Assembly: GCA_015064785.1 (NCBI GenBank)
Contig: SVRM01000030.1
Coordinates: 1 to 39,705, forward strand
Direction: 5' to 3'
Source of the DNA: Oscillospiraceae bacterium
GTDB taxonomy: Bacteria; Bacillota; Clostridia; Oscillospirales; CAG-272
Length of the DNA stretch: 39,705 nt
Each line of letters starts with the position of its first letter. Position 1 is the first letter of the stretch. Under the pieces are notes generated by a model that saw nothing but the letters and a program-made list of their open reading frames with translations, was not told where the DNA came from and made no database searches. Below are positions 31,817-39,575 of the stretch, piece by piece. Both the position numbers and the translations under genes were made by a program.

Positions 31817-31845
31817 TTGTAATGAAGCAGCAGATATGATATAAT
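31817..31845 (+). promoter_or_regulatory. Promoter for the Gfo/Idh gene in the arabinose region
   Basis: TTGTAA, a 17-bp spacer, TATAAT with extended TATGA. A small hairpin GCGCAG-TCATC-CTGCGC followed by ATCATTTTT lies between it and the start codon and may attenuate. Confidence 0.7.
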
Positions 31846-31908
31846 ATGGACAAATCAAAAGCGCAGTCATCCTGCGCATCATTTTTCAAAAGAACAGGAG
31901 AATCCCTT

Positions 31909-32922
31909 ATGAATCTTGCATTTGTCGGCTTCAAGCACCGCCATACCGGCGCAATTTACGAGGAAGCTATGAAAAACCCGCAGATCACCGTTCTCGGTGC
32001 ATGGGAAGACACAGACGCCGGCCGCGCACTCGCCGACGGACTGGGGCTGGAGTTTCATTATCCGACACTGCAGTCGGTGCTGGATGATGACCGTGTGGAT
32101 GCCGTTTGTCTTGGCGGTTCGTTCGGAGAACGCGGCGGAGAGGCCATTGCCGCGCTGCGCGCTGGAAAACACGTTTATGCAGACAAGCCGATCTGTACTT
32201 CCCTATCCGAGCTTGATGAAATCGAAGCGCTGGCAGCCCAAAAGGACCTCTGTGTCGGCTGCTATCTGACCCTGCGCTTTTCTGCCGGCATCCGCAATCT
32301 CCGTGAAATGATTGCAGACGGCACGCTCGGCGAGATCGGCTGTATCAATATGACGGCACAGCACCCGCTCCAATACGGAAGCCGTCCGATGTGGTATTTT
32401 GAGGAAGGCAAGCACGGCGGAACGATCAATGATATTGCCATCCACGGTGTTGACCTTGTCCGCTTTATCACCGGCATGGGCGTCAAAAACGTCACAGGCG
32501 CGCGTACATGGAATCATTTTGCCGCAGAAAAGCCCAATTTCCGTGACTGCGGTCAGTTCATGGCAGAGCTTGACAACGGCGCAGGCTTTACCGCTGATGT
32601 ATCCTATGCGGCACCCGCAAGCTGCGGCTTCAACCTTGAAACCTATTGGCGCATGACATTCTGGGGCACAAAAGGTGTTGCGGAATACAAGATGAAGGGT
32701 ACCGGAACCGCCGGCATCGATGCGGATACCGGTGTGCTTTTGCAGGTCGCGTGCAACGGCAGCCGCGGATTTGTCCCTGTGGAGTTAAAATCCTACGATG
32801 TCACCGGTCTTGGCGAATTTCTGCGCGAGATCAACGGTGAAACCGATCTGCTCATCAATACCGCTGAGGTCATCCGTTCCTCCCGCGAGGTTCTGACCAT
32901 TCAGGCAGCAGCGGATGCGTAA
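31909..32922 (+). CDS. Gfo/Idh/MocA-family oxidoreductase
   Basis: A 337-residue oxidoreductase: N-terminal MNLAFVGFKHRHTGAI (dinucleotide-binding strand with a variant glycine motif), VDAVCLGGSFGERG, the EKP-type motif as HVYADKPICTS, and a C-terminal beta-sheet domain with NDIAIHGVDLVRFITG providing the conserved D-x3-H. The substrate is probably a sugar or cyclitol. Third member of this family in the window, and not close to the other two in sequence. AGGAG before ATG 31909 sets the start over the ORF track start at 31846. It lies between two inverted repeats and has no operon partner. Confidence 0.88.
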   Translation: MNLAFVGFKHRHTGAIYEEAMKNPQITVLGAWEDTDAGRALADGLGLEFHYPTLQSVLDDDRVDAVCLGGSFGERGGEAIAALRAGKHVYADKPICTSLSELDEIEALAAQKDLCVGCYLTLRFSAGIRNLREMIADGTLGEIGCINMTAQHPLQYGSRPMWYFEEGKHGGTINDIAIHGVDLVRFITGMGVKNVTGARTWNHFAAEKPNFRDCGQFMAELDNGAGFTADVSYAAPASCGFNLETYWRMTFWGTKGVAEYKMKGTGTAGIDADTGVLLQVACNGSRGFVPVELKSYDVTGLGEFLREINGETDLLINTAEVIRSSREVLTIQAAADA

Positions 32923-32940
32923 AAGCGCAGCACATATCAG

Positions 32941-33545
32941 ACAAGTCATACGAATATTCCGAAGCTGGTCGGTAAATCCGGAAGAAATACATTTCAAATA
33001 ACCTCATTTTCGGTCACGATCGCGGCTGAGGTTGAATTGTTCCGGGCTCCACCGGTAGATGCTCTGCCGCAGCAGATACAATTTCAGATCCGCAATGCTG
33101 ACAGCCTGATCGTAGCAGAACAGACTTTCGCAGGTTTTAACAAAGATGTTTTTGAAGCTTTCAACAAAAGGCAGTGGGGAAATTGAGGGCTTGCCGATCG
33201 GCCAATATACCGTCCGTGTTTCCAAAGCTCCCGATGACTATGCCATTCCCGATGACATTGCGTTCACACTTGGTGCAGACAGCATCGTGGAAACAGCCTG
33301 GCAGCAAGGTGAATATCGAGGTAACCTTTAAGGAAGTTGTCACAGTTTGTCCCGGCGACACTGCCTACCCGATGCACGGTTATACCGATCTTGACAGCAC
33401 CTCATGGTACCATGACGGCGTTCACTTCTGTATTGAAACCGGTCTGATGACCAGCATTACAGCAGATATCTTTGTACCCGATATAACCACCAGCCACACA
33501 ATGGTTGTTACAATCCTGTGGCGTCTGGAAGGCAGTCCTGTTGTG
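32941..33545 (+). pseudogene. Remnant of a Cna-B / SLH-domain surface protein
   Basis: Three frames must be joined to read it. Frame 1 gives an open stretch ending FQIRNADSLIVAEQTFAGFNKDVFEAFNKRQWGN. Frame 2 continues GEIEGLPIGQYTVRVSKAPDDY, a Cna-B-type prealbumin-like domain. Frame 3 continues YTDLDSTSWYHDGVHFCIETGLM...TTSHTMVVTILWRLEGSPVV, a clear S-layer homology domain. At least two frameshifts, the absence of a start or signal peptide, and loss of all other domains show decay. The intact protein would have been a wall-bound surface protein. Covers most of the 32923-33872 gap together with the right repeat copy. Confidence 0.75.
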
Positions 33546-33624
33546 AATGCTGCAATATGTTATTGCAGCAGTTCCGCTATCTCTCCCTGCGGTTGTTGCA
33601 ATTTGCAACATGCGACTCCCCGGA

Positions 33625-33705
33625 GTCACGAAGTGACCCGAATTTCCCAGTTTTCATCCCGACCCGCAGTCTGACTGCGGGTCTTCGCATATGAAAATGC
33701 CCCTC
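33625..33705 (-). repeat. Hairpin-rich inverted repeat, right copy
   Basis: Reverse complement of 31571-31650 with two substitutions and one inserted base by eye. More hairpins surround it: GCTGCAATA/TATTGCAGC, GTTGCAA/TTGCAAC, and a perfect AGGTGTTGCAAG-AA-CTTGCAACACCT downstream. Confidence 0.85.
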
Positions 33706-33810
33706 CGCTGCAGGGCAAAGGAAATTTCCAAGGAGGTGTTGCAAGAACTTGCAACACCTCGATTTTCATGCAGATTTCACATAAAACCAGAAAATTCGGG
33801 TAAAAAAGAA

Positions 33811-33839
33811 TTGATATTTTCACATGATTATGGTATAAT
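33811..33839 (+). promoter_or_regulatory. Promoter for the lipoprotein pair
   Basis: TTGATA, a 17-bp spacer, TATAAT with extended TATGG. Confidence 0.8.
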
Positions 33840-33872
33840 TAGATAAATAGAAACACTGGAGGTGTTGATTTG

Positions 33873-34784
33873 ATGAATTGGATGCGACTTTTGGCAGTGC
33901 TGTTGTGCGCATTTCTCCTGACAGCCTGCACAGAACCTGAGGCTGTAACGGAGGAGACGGAACCTCCGACTCCTGCGTATGTCAACATTACAAGTGCGGG
34001 TGCCAGCGATTATTATGTAATCCGAAGCGACGCCACAAACGACAGGTCCGAGATCAATGCCGCGGTGAAGGTCAGGACTACGATTAATGATGCAACCGGC
34101 GCCGAGATCGGCATTTCCACAGACTGGGAAAAGAATCCTGTTTATGACCACGAAATCATCGTTGGCAATACCCTGCGCGACGGTCTTGAAATCGACATCA
34201 CTTCACTTGGCGAGACCGGATACATCATCAAAGAAGTGGACGGCGATATATACATCTGCGGCGGTGCGTCAGCCGGCATCCGAATGGCAGTGGATTATTT
34301 TTTGCAGGAATTTGTCAAAGATGGTCAGGATGTCGCGGTTCCGACCGGCTATGAGCACATTGTGTACCATCAGTTTGACATTCCGGCGCTTTACATCGAC
34401 ATGAACCGTGTAGACAAAAACTGGAAGATCGTCATTCCCGAAAAAGCATACTCGAAGGAAAAGCAGGCAGCAGAAGCGCTGCAGGAGACGATTGCCCGAA
34501 AGTGCGGTTTTCTGCTTGACATCATCACCGGTGATGAAAATGTTCCGAACGCCTTCATTCTGTCCGATGTGAAACCAGAGATGAACGGGCTTCATACCAT
34601 GCATATAGACGGTACCAGTTTCATTTTCCGCAGCTCTGCCGGCACCGGAATCGCAGGCTGCACACAGAGATTCATTGATCTGTATTTCTCGCGCGGAACC
34701 CGCGGCAAATTCAACTTCCCGGGTGACTTTGAATATCTCGATCTGGGTGATCTCATGATGGTCACATACCCGGATACAAAATGA
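33873..34784 (+). CDS. Lipoprotein of unknown function
   Basis: A 303-residue lipoprotein with a signal peptide and lipobox LTAC (Cys19), a Glu/Thr/Pro linker, then two similar-looking halves. Each half has a pattern seen in many gut Clostridia surface proteins: a YDHEIIVGN segment, GYIIKEVDGDIYICGGASAGIRMAVDYFL and again FILSD...MHIDGTSFIFRSSAGTGIAGCTQRFIDLYF. This resembles the non-catalytic alpha/beta domain found before glycosidase modules, here without any catalytic module. GGAGG is 7 nt from TTG 33870 and 10 nt from ATG 33873; ATG is chosen. Probably in operon with the next gene (39-nt gap). Confidence 0.68.
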   Translation: MNWMRLLAVLLCAFLLTACTEPEAVTEETEPPTPAYVNITSAGASDYYVIRSDATNDRSEINAAVKVRTTINDATGAEIGISTDWEKNPVYDHEIIVGNTLRDGLEIDITSLGETGYIIKEVDGDIYICGGASAGIRMAVDYFLQEFVKDGQDVAVPTGYEHIVYHQFDIPALYIDMNRVDKNWKIVIPEKAYSKEKQAAEALQETIARKCGFLLDIITGDENVPNAFILSDVKPEMNGLHTMHIDGTSFIFRSSAGTGIAGCTQRFIDLYFSRGTRGKFNFPGDFEYLDLGDLMMVTYPDTK

Positions 34785-34823
34785 TGTTTGCGGCAGAATC
34801 AAGTCATATTTTGGAGAGTTATT

Positions 34824-36665
34824 ATGCGAAAATTTTCATTATTCCTTGCGATCCTTATGGTCATTTCCACGATCGTCTCATGCAGTGGAAATGCGGCAGC
34901 AGCGGCAAACGTTCCTGTAAAAGAGCTTCTTGCGGCGGCATTGGAATGCTACACCGAGGACATGACCAAGAAGCCCGATATCTTCTATTCGGATGCGGAA
35001 GAAGGCAGTAACAATGCACTCGACTACGGCACCATGGGCTTTTTGTTCTACGGTGAATACGACTATGAAATCACATTGCTTGCACATGTGGAAGAATATG
35101 CGTTGGCAATGCCCTCCGGCCTGTATTCCTTTGAGATCGACATCATGAAAGCAAAAACCTATACGGATGCCGATCAGGTCAAGACACTGCTTCAGTCACG
35201 CTTTGATGTACGCGAAGCTATGCGCGACGACATGATTGCCTATGAAGAAGATCAGATACCCGTTCTTGATTCCAGTGAGATCTGGGTCGTGGGTCGATAT
35301 GTCATCCTTATGGCAACCGGTGACAATACACCTGCAAAGGAAGCCATCACTGCCCTGCTCGGTGCCGATGCGGCAGAATCAGACAAAGAGGAAACCGACA
35401 AGGCAGCCGATGCAATTCCTCAGGACACAATCGACGATGAAGTTGTCAACATTCCATCCAGCGTAAATGACGCGCTGATCAACGGAATCCCGGATATCTC
35501 CGATGCTGCTGACACAACCCTTGAAAAAAGCGTGCTTCCCGACATGACCGTCAGTACGCACGGCGGTGACGATCTTGTGATTTTCGGCGGAAAGTGTACT
35601 GTCGGCGCAAAGATTCACGTCCGCGGTCATCTGCATGAGCATCAGGTGTTCGGAACCGATGACGACAACTGGTTTGTTGAGGTGCAGATTCCGTCCGGTG
35701 TCAGCACACTGACCATCACCCAGGAGGAACCAGGCAAGGCAGAATCCGACCCCATTATCGTCACCACACAGCCCAACTACGCACTCGATTTCGAGCGGTA
35801 CGGTGTCTACCGCTCCGCGCTCGGCGACAACATGCAGGGACATTATTACGGTCAGTTTGACGACTGGATGGGCACAAATATTCTGTCTGATGACCAGGTG
35901 GAAGGCTTGATCTCCCGTCTGAAGTCCCGCGTGGAGTTTCTTGCGGAAAACGACTGTGAGCTGATTTATCTCATCGTCCCCAATCCAATCACCATTTATC
36001 CCGAAACAGCGCCGATCCGCTATCCGAAATCCACGGCAGATACTTCCCGTACTGAGCAGTTCTATGCAGCTGCCAGAGAAGCCGGTGCAACGGTCATCGA
36101 GCTTGAGGATCTGCTCTGGGCGCACAGAGAAGACGAGTTCAAGATTTACAACAAGCTGGACTCCCACTGGACACCTTACGGCACCTTTCTTGCATATGAT
36201 GCGCTGATGGACTATCTCTCCCCCAACTGGCCCGCACTGAAGCCTGTCGTTCCCGGAGAAGATGTGGAATTCTACAATCAGGTGGTCAACGGAGGCGATA
36301 TCGTCACAGCTTACGATCTGGATTGTACGCTCATCCAGGAAAATGCGACGTTTGTGCGTTGGTTGGTCGATGCGGTTGACAGTCCGTACACCTTCTATGA
36401 AGGCACCAACCGTCCTTATTACCCGCCGGTCAATGAGGAAAAGACGGTCAAAAACCATCTGGCAGCCGGAAAGGATGTGCCGACCGCAATGATTGTCCGT
36501 GACAGCTTTGCAACGAACATGTACCAGTTCTTCAACCAGACCTTCCGCGAAATATACTGGCAGGGTCAGTCTGACTATGTGTTCAACAAGAAATGGATCA
36601 CCGAATGCAAGCCCGACTATTACATTGTTCTTATCACTGAGCGTAATATTGAAAGCATTTCCTGA
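34824..36665 (+). CDS. Lipoprotein fusing a DUF4358-like domain to an SGNH/AlgX-like domain
   Basis: A 613-residue lipoprotein (lipobox IVSC, Cys20). Order: DUF4358-like domain (about 30-180, including SFEIDIMKAKTYTDADQVKTLL), an acidic linker, an Ig-like beta domain (about 240-318), then an SGNH domain of the AlgX/AlgJ/DHHW type (about 330-610). The D-x-H pair is in LDSHWTPYG (Asp446, His448) and the serine is in IVRDSFATNM (Ser561). AlgX/AlgJ relatives O-acetylate exopolysaccharides, so surface glycan acetylation or deacetylation is plausible. ATG 34824 follows TTGGAGAG; the ORF track start at 34788 would spoil the signal peptide. Confidence 0.75.
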   Translation: MRKFSLFLAILMVISTIVSCSGNAAAAANVPVKELLAAALECYTEDMTKKPDIFYSDAEEGSNNALDYGTMGFLFYGEYDYEITLLAHVEEYALAMPSGLYSFEIDIMKAKTYTDADQVKTLLQSRFDVREAMRDDMIAYEEDQIPVLDSSEIWVVGRYVILMATGDNTPAKEAITALLGADAAESDKEETDKAADAIPQDTIDDEVVNIPSSVNDALINGIPDISDAADTTLEKSVLPDMTVSTHGGDDLVIFGGKCTVGAKIHVRGHLHEHQVFGTDDDNWFVEVQIPSGVSTLTITQEEPGKAESDPIIVTTQPNYALDFERYGVYRSALGDNMQGHYYGQFDDWMGTNILSDDQVEGLISRLKSRVEFLAENDCELIYLIVPNPITIYPETAPIRYPKSTADTSRTEQFYAAAREAGATVIELEDLLWAHREDEFKIYNKLDSHWTPYGTFLAYDALMDYLSPNWPALKPVVPGEDVEFYNQVVNGGDIVTAYDLDCTLIQENATFVRWLVDAVDSPYTFYEGTNRPYYPPVNEEKTVKNHLAAGKDVPTAMIVRDSFATNMYQFFNQTFREIYWQGQSDYVFNKKWITECKPDYYIVLITERNIESIS

Positions 36666-36685
36666 GTGTCTCCGATGGGAACAGA

Positions 36686-36727
36686 AAAGCCTCCCGAACT
36701 CCGCTTTGATGCGGTTCGGGAGGCTTT
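36686..36727. terminator. Bidirectional terminator between the fusion lipoprotein and HTH-GH51
   Basis: AAAGCCTCCCGAAC and GTTCGGGAGGCTTT form a perfect 14-bp stem; T-rich tracts lie on both sides. Confidence 0.92.
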
Positions 36728-36782
36728 GCATTTCATCGTTTTCAAATGACAAAGTTATTTCATTTTGTTCAAACCACAGATA

Positions 36783-38882
36783 TCACGCCACTTCGGTGCG
36801 GATGACCGCGAGACTGTGGGGTGGCAGTACAATTTTCACCGTGCCGTTTTCACTGACTGCGGCAAGCGTACTGACAGAAAACTCCGTACCCGGCACAACA
36901 TCGTCGGCGCTGTACAGCTCGGCAGAAAGAACAGCACCGGTGTTGTTCAGACAAAACGTTTTCGGCAGATCGAAGGAACGGTTGAGGAGTGTTGTGGTTA
37001 CCACATCCTGTTTTCTGGTTGAGGTCACATCTTCCTCGAGCGCACAGATCATACCGTTCGCGTGCGCTTTCATGACAGAGAACACCTGGCCTGTGGGCGA
37101 CAGCCGGACACCGTTCGGATAGACCTTGATGGCCCCCTCGTTAACCGATTCAAAGTGGCACGCCATGATTACACCGTACTTATCTGCGTTGCGGAACAGC
37201 ATATTCTGGAACGCAGCCGTCATGATACCCTCGCTGACACTGCCGCACCGGTACCATGCATACCATGCATTCCATTCATCGTAAGAAATCTTAACTTTGC
37301 TGTCCCCAAGCTGTTCACGGAGAATCCGGATGCGGGGCTGGAATTCCGTATCCACCTTGCGAATGAAGCCTTCATACTCTTCCCTGCGCATTTCGGGATC
37401 AATGTATTGCGGGAATCCGGCATAGTGATGCAGAGAAACGACAGATGCAACATCGGCAAGCGCCTGTGCAGAATATTCCGCCCATTCCTGATTGGGATAC
37501 GGACCGGAGGAGCAGATCGTCAGACCGGGCGAAACCACCAGCATCTGTTCAGCATGTTCACGGACAACTTTGGCATAGGCATCCGCTGTATTCGCCCCTT
37601 CCATATGACCGTATCCCATTTCGTTGCCAAGAGACCAGAACTGCACATTGTACGGTTCCGGATGTCCGTTTTCCGCCCTCAGCTTACCGTATGGCGTTGT
37701 TTCATCACCGTTGCAGTATTCCACCCACTGCGCGCTTTCTTCCGGTGTATTCCATGTCGGATTGAGCGTGATGAAGGGTTCTGCGCCAATTTCACGGCAG
37801 AGCGCAATAAAATCATCGGTGTTGATTTCGTGGAAATCGTATCCACTGGAATGCGGCTGTGTTTCCAGCCATTGATAGGATTGCAGAGGAGAACGCATAT
37901 TACGCGGCAGAAGTCCGTCCTTCCAGTGGTATTCTCCCGCAAAGTTGCCGCCGGGCCAGCGAAGCAACTTGATTCCCACTTCCTTGATTTTTTCGATCAC
38001 ATCTACACGCATCCCGCGGAAGTTTTTGGACGGCATCAGAGATATGGCACCGATCATGACAGTACCGATCGAATCAAAGGTGATCTCCAGCCGCGCTTCG
38101 GGGTCTTCCTTCGGAGAATGCAGCGTTACAGCAACCTCACGGTAATCGCCGGACTCTGCCATCAGCGTTTTGCTGTCATACACCGTTTTATCCGAACCGA
38201 TCAGCGAAACAGTGAGCTGATTTCCGGAAAAGGAGCGAACAGCAGCGCAAAAATCGTAATCGGTATCAGCCATCAGATAAAGGTCCTTCTGCCCCATACC
38301 GGTCAGCCCGGCATGATAATTGGTGATGTACTGCGCATTCCGCTCATGATTGCGGCGCATTTTATAGCCATCTCCGTGTCTTGTATATGGAGCGCCGAAC
38401 GCCATAATCGGATTTTCACCGACCGCATACCACTCATGTGCGCATCCGTACCGTCCGGGCTTACTGACAAATTTCCGGTTTCTGAGCATTTCAGCGGAAA
38501 GACCGCTGTAAATACATCCGCGGGTATGCTCAAGATTGTCCCCGAACAGCAGAGACGAAATGGATTGTGCGGATGTATAATCGAGTGTTACCGTTACATC
38601 CTCCGAGGGAGACTTTGGTACATCGATTTCTTTGGGAAGATCCATGGGAAGATTGCTGGAATGGGAGTCATCATGCTGTACACCGTTGACAATATCGGAA
38701 ATACTGCATCGGAACAGCAGTGCCATATTCTTGAGATTTTCGATATCCGGACATGCCAGCCCCCGCTCCCACTTGGAAACAGCTTTATCTGTGACCGAAA
38801 GATACTCACCCAGTGCCTGCTGGGAAAGATTCAGCCGTTTTCGGTTTTCTTTGATAAAGCTGCCTGTTTTCTGCATATTCAT
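36783..38882 (-). CDS. XRE helix-turn-helix fused to GH51 alpha-L-arabinofuranosidase
   Basis: A 699-residue protein. Residues about 4-65 are a complete Cro/C1 HTH (FIKENRKRLNLSQQALGEYLSVTDKAVSKWE in part). A Ser/Pro/Glu linker follows, and from about residue 95 to the end it is a full-length GH51 alpha-L-arabinofuranosidase. The acid/base glutamate is in SLGNEMGYG (Glu421) and the nucleophile in SYDEWNAWY (Glu536); both appear intact, so catalysis is expected. No signal peptide; cytoplasmic. GH51 enzymes remove alpha-L-arabinofuranosyl groups from arabinan and arabinoxylan fragments. AAGGTG before ATG 38882 sets the start; the ORF track GTG (38891) is inside that site. The frame is continuous and the linker shows no joining defect, so I read it as a true fusion. 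Confidence 0.88.
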   Translation of the reverse strand: MNMQKTGSFIKENRKRLNLSQQALGEYLSVTDKAVSKWERGLACPDIENLKNMALLFRCSISDIVNGVQHDDSHSSNLPMDLPKEIDVPKSPSEDVTVTLDYTSAQSISSLLFGDNLEHTRGCIYSGLSAEMLRNRKFVSKPGRYGCAHEWYAVGENPIMAFGAPYTRHGDGYKMRRNHERNAQYITNYHAGLTGMGQKDLYLMADTDYDFCAAVRSFSGNQLTVSLIGSDKTVYDSKTLMAESGDYREVAVTLHSPKEDPEARLEITFDSIGTVMIGAISLMPSKNFRGMRVDVIEKIKEVGIKLLRWPGGNFAGEYHWKDGLLPRNMRSPLQSYQWLETQPHSSGYDFHEINTDDFIALCREIGAEPFITLNPTWNTPEESAQWVEYCNGDETTPYGKLRAENGHPEPYNVQFWSLGNEMGYGHMEGANTADAYAKVVREHAEQMLVVSPGLTICSSGPYPNQEWAEYSAQALADVASVVSLHHYAGFPQYIDPEMRREEYEGFIRKVDTEFQPRIRILREQLGDSKVKISYDEWNAWYAWYRCGSVSEGIMTAAFQNMLFRNADKYGVIMACHFESVNEGAIKVYPNGVRLSPTGQVFSVMKAHANGMICALEEDVTSTRKQDVVTTTLLNRSFDLPKTFCLNNTGAVLSAELYSADDVVPGTEFSVSTLAAVSENGTVKIVLPPHSLAVIRTEVA

Positions 38883-38895
38883 AGAAATCACCTTG

Positions 38896-38913
38896 GCTTT
38901 CGTTTACGAAAGC
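38896..38913. promoter_or_regulatory. Palindrome upstream of HTH-GH51 (candidate operator 1)
   Basis: GCTTTCG-TTTA-CGAAAGC, 7-bp arms, ending 13 bp before the start codon and abutting the ribosome binding site. Bound protein or RNA folding here would block translation or transcription. Confidence 0.5.
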
Positions 38914-38926
38914 TTACCTTTTAAGA

Positions 38927-38941
38927 ATTTCGTCCCGAAAT
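38927..38941. promoter_or_regulatory. Palindrome upstream of HTH-GH51 (candidate operator 2)
   Basis: ATTTCG-TCC-CGAAAT, sharing the TTTCG/CGAAA half-sites of the palindrome at 38896-38913; the centres are about 30 bp apart, close to three helical turns. Confidence 0.45.
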
Positions 38942-39023
38942 CCGGGAATTGTGGGTGTGGTTTGAATGCGATGTAATGGCAGGCAAAAATGTTGTTGTAA
39001 AAACAACAAAAGCCACAAAATTC

Positions 39024-39046
39024 GCGTGAAAAAGTGTTTTTCACGC
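39024..39046. repeat. Perfect hairpin in the HTH-GH51 upstream region
   Basis: GCGTGAAAAA-GTG-TTTTTCACGC, 10-bp arms. Next to it TTGTTG/CAACAA forms another. Apart from these structures and the palindromes I see no gene in 38883-39447. Confidence 0.7.
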
Positions 39047-39069
39047 TATCATCTCTTTCTTTGTTTTTG

Positions 39070-39114
39070 TTTGACAGATCCAGCGTGATCGATCAATCAT
39101 CACATGCTGTCAAA
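39070..39114. repeat. Inverted repeat TTTGACAG / CTGTCAAA
   Basis: Eight-bp outer arms with an inner GTGAT/ATCAC helix form a long stem-loop, 14 bp before the putative minus-strand -10 box on the transcribed side. Confidence 0.6.
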
Positions 39115-39127
39115 TCGTGGTACTTCT

Positions 39128-39156
39128 ATTATACCATATAATTCATCAAAATACCA
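39128..39156 (-). promoter_or_regulatory. Possible promoter for HTH-GH51
   Basis: Minus strand: TGGTAT, a 17-bp spacer, TATAAT with extended TATGG. The -35 is weak. If used, the transcript has a leader of about 240 nt containing the hairpins and palindromes described here. Confidence 0.45.
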
Positions 39157-39373
39157 CCGACTTCTGGTTTACTTTTACTTTTTTGTGTCGATAAGCAAAG
39201 AAAATCAAGGACATGATATTGTAAATAGCGAATGCAACTGTAAAGACAAAACCAAAGCATTCCCAAAACTTCATATTCTTTTCCTATCGATTGACAGCAT
39301 TCTGAAACTTCTCTGCCGGATTGTACCGAATCAGCAATTATTTAGAAAAACGCAAAAAACTTTCCGAAATCTA

Positions 39374-39402
39374 TTGACAAAACAGAATTAATGTGTTATA
39401 AT
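39374..39402 (+). promoter_or_regulatory. Consensus promoter for tRNA-Pro
   Basis: TTGACA, a 17-bp spacer, TATAAT; both hexamers exact. Confidence 0.9.
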
Positions 39403-39447
39403 ATTATACGTTGAGCGGGAAACCGACAACATACCCCAAAAAGATGT

Positions 39448-39523
39448 CTGGGTGTAGCGCAGTTGGTAGCGCGCTACCTTGGGGTGGTAGAGGCCGCAAG
39501 TTCAAGTCTTGTCACTCAGACCA
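39448..39523 (+). tRNA. tRNA-Pro (anticodon GGG)
   Basis: Acceptor CTGGGTG/CACTCAG (one G-T pair), D-arm GCGC/GCGC, anticodon stem CTACC/GGTAG with loop TTGGGGT (GGG), T-arm GCAAG-TTCAAGT-CTTGT, CCA encoded. Confidence 0.93.
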
Positions 39524-39525
39524 GG

Positions 39526-39556
39526 AAAACGGGAGATGCAAAAATCTCCCGTTTTT
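39526..39556 (+). terminator. Terminator of tRNA-Pro
   Basis: AAAACGGGAGAT and ATCTCCCGTTTTT around a 6-nt loop. Confidence 0.88.
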
Positions 39557-39575
39557 CCTTTAATATCAAGCTTTT

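Noticed and set aside
31433-31822. ORFs through the left repeat copy (31420-31671, 31433-31822)
   Set aside because: They are open only because of the repeat's composition; no start signal and sequence explained by hairpins.
33402-33823. Minus-strand ORFs over the SLH remnant and right repeat
   Set aside because: Shadow frames of the pseudogene and of the repeat; no start signals.
35379-36752. 457-codon minus-strand ORF opposite the DUF4358-SGNH lipoprotein
   Set aside because: It is a mirror frame of a well-supported lipoprotein gene, has no ribosome binding site or recognisable domain, and spans the terminator at 36686-36727.
37062-38924. 620-codon plus-strand ORF opposite HTH-GH51
   Set aside because: Antisense shadow caused by codon bias; no start signal, and the minus-strand GH51 motifs are unambiguous.
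39104-39391. 95-codon plus-strand ORF between HTH-GH51 and tRNA-Pro
   Set aside because: AT-rich, no ribosome binding site, no recognisable domain, and it enters the tRNA promoter region.
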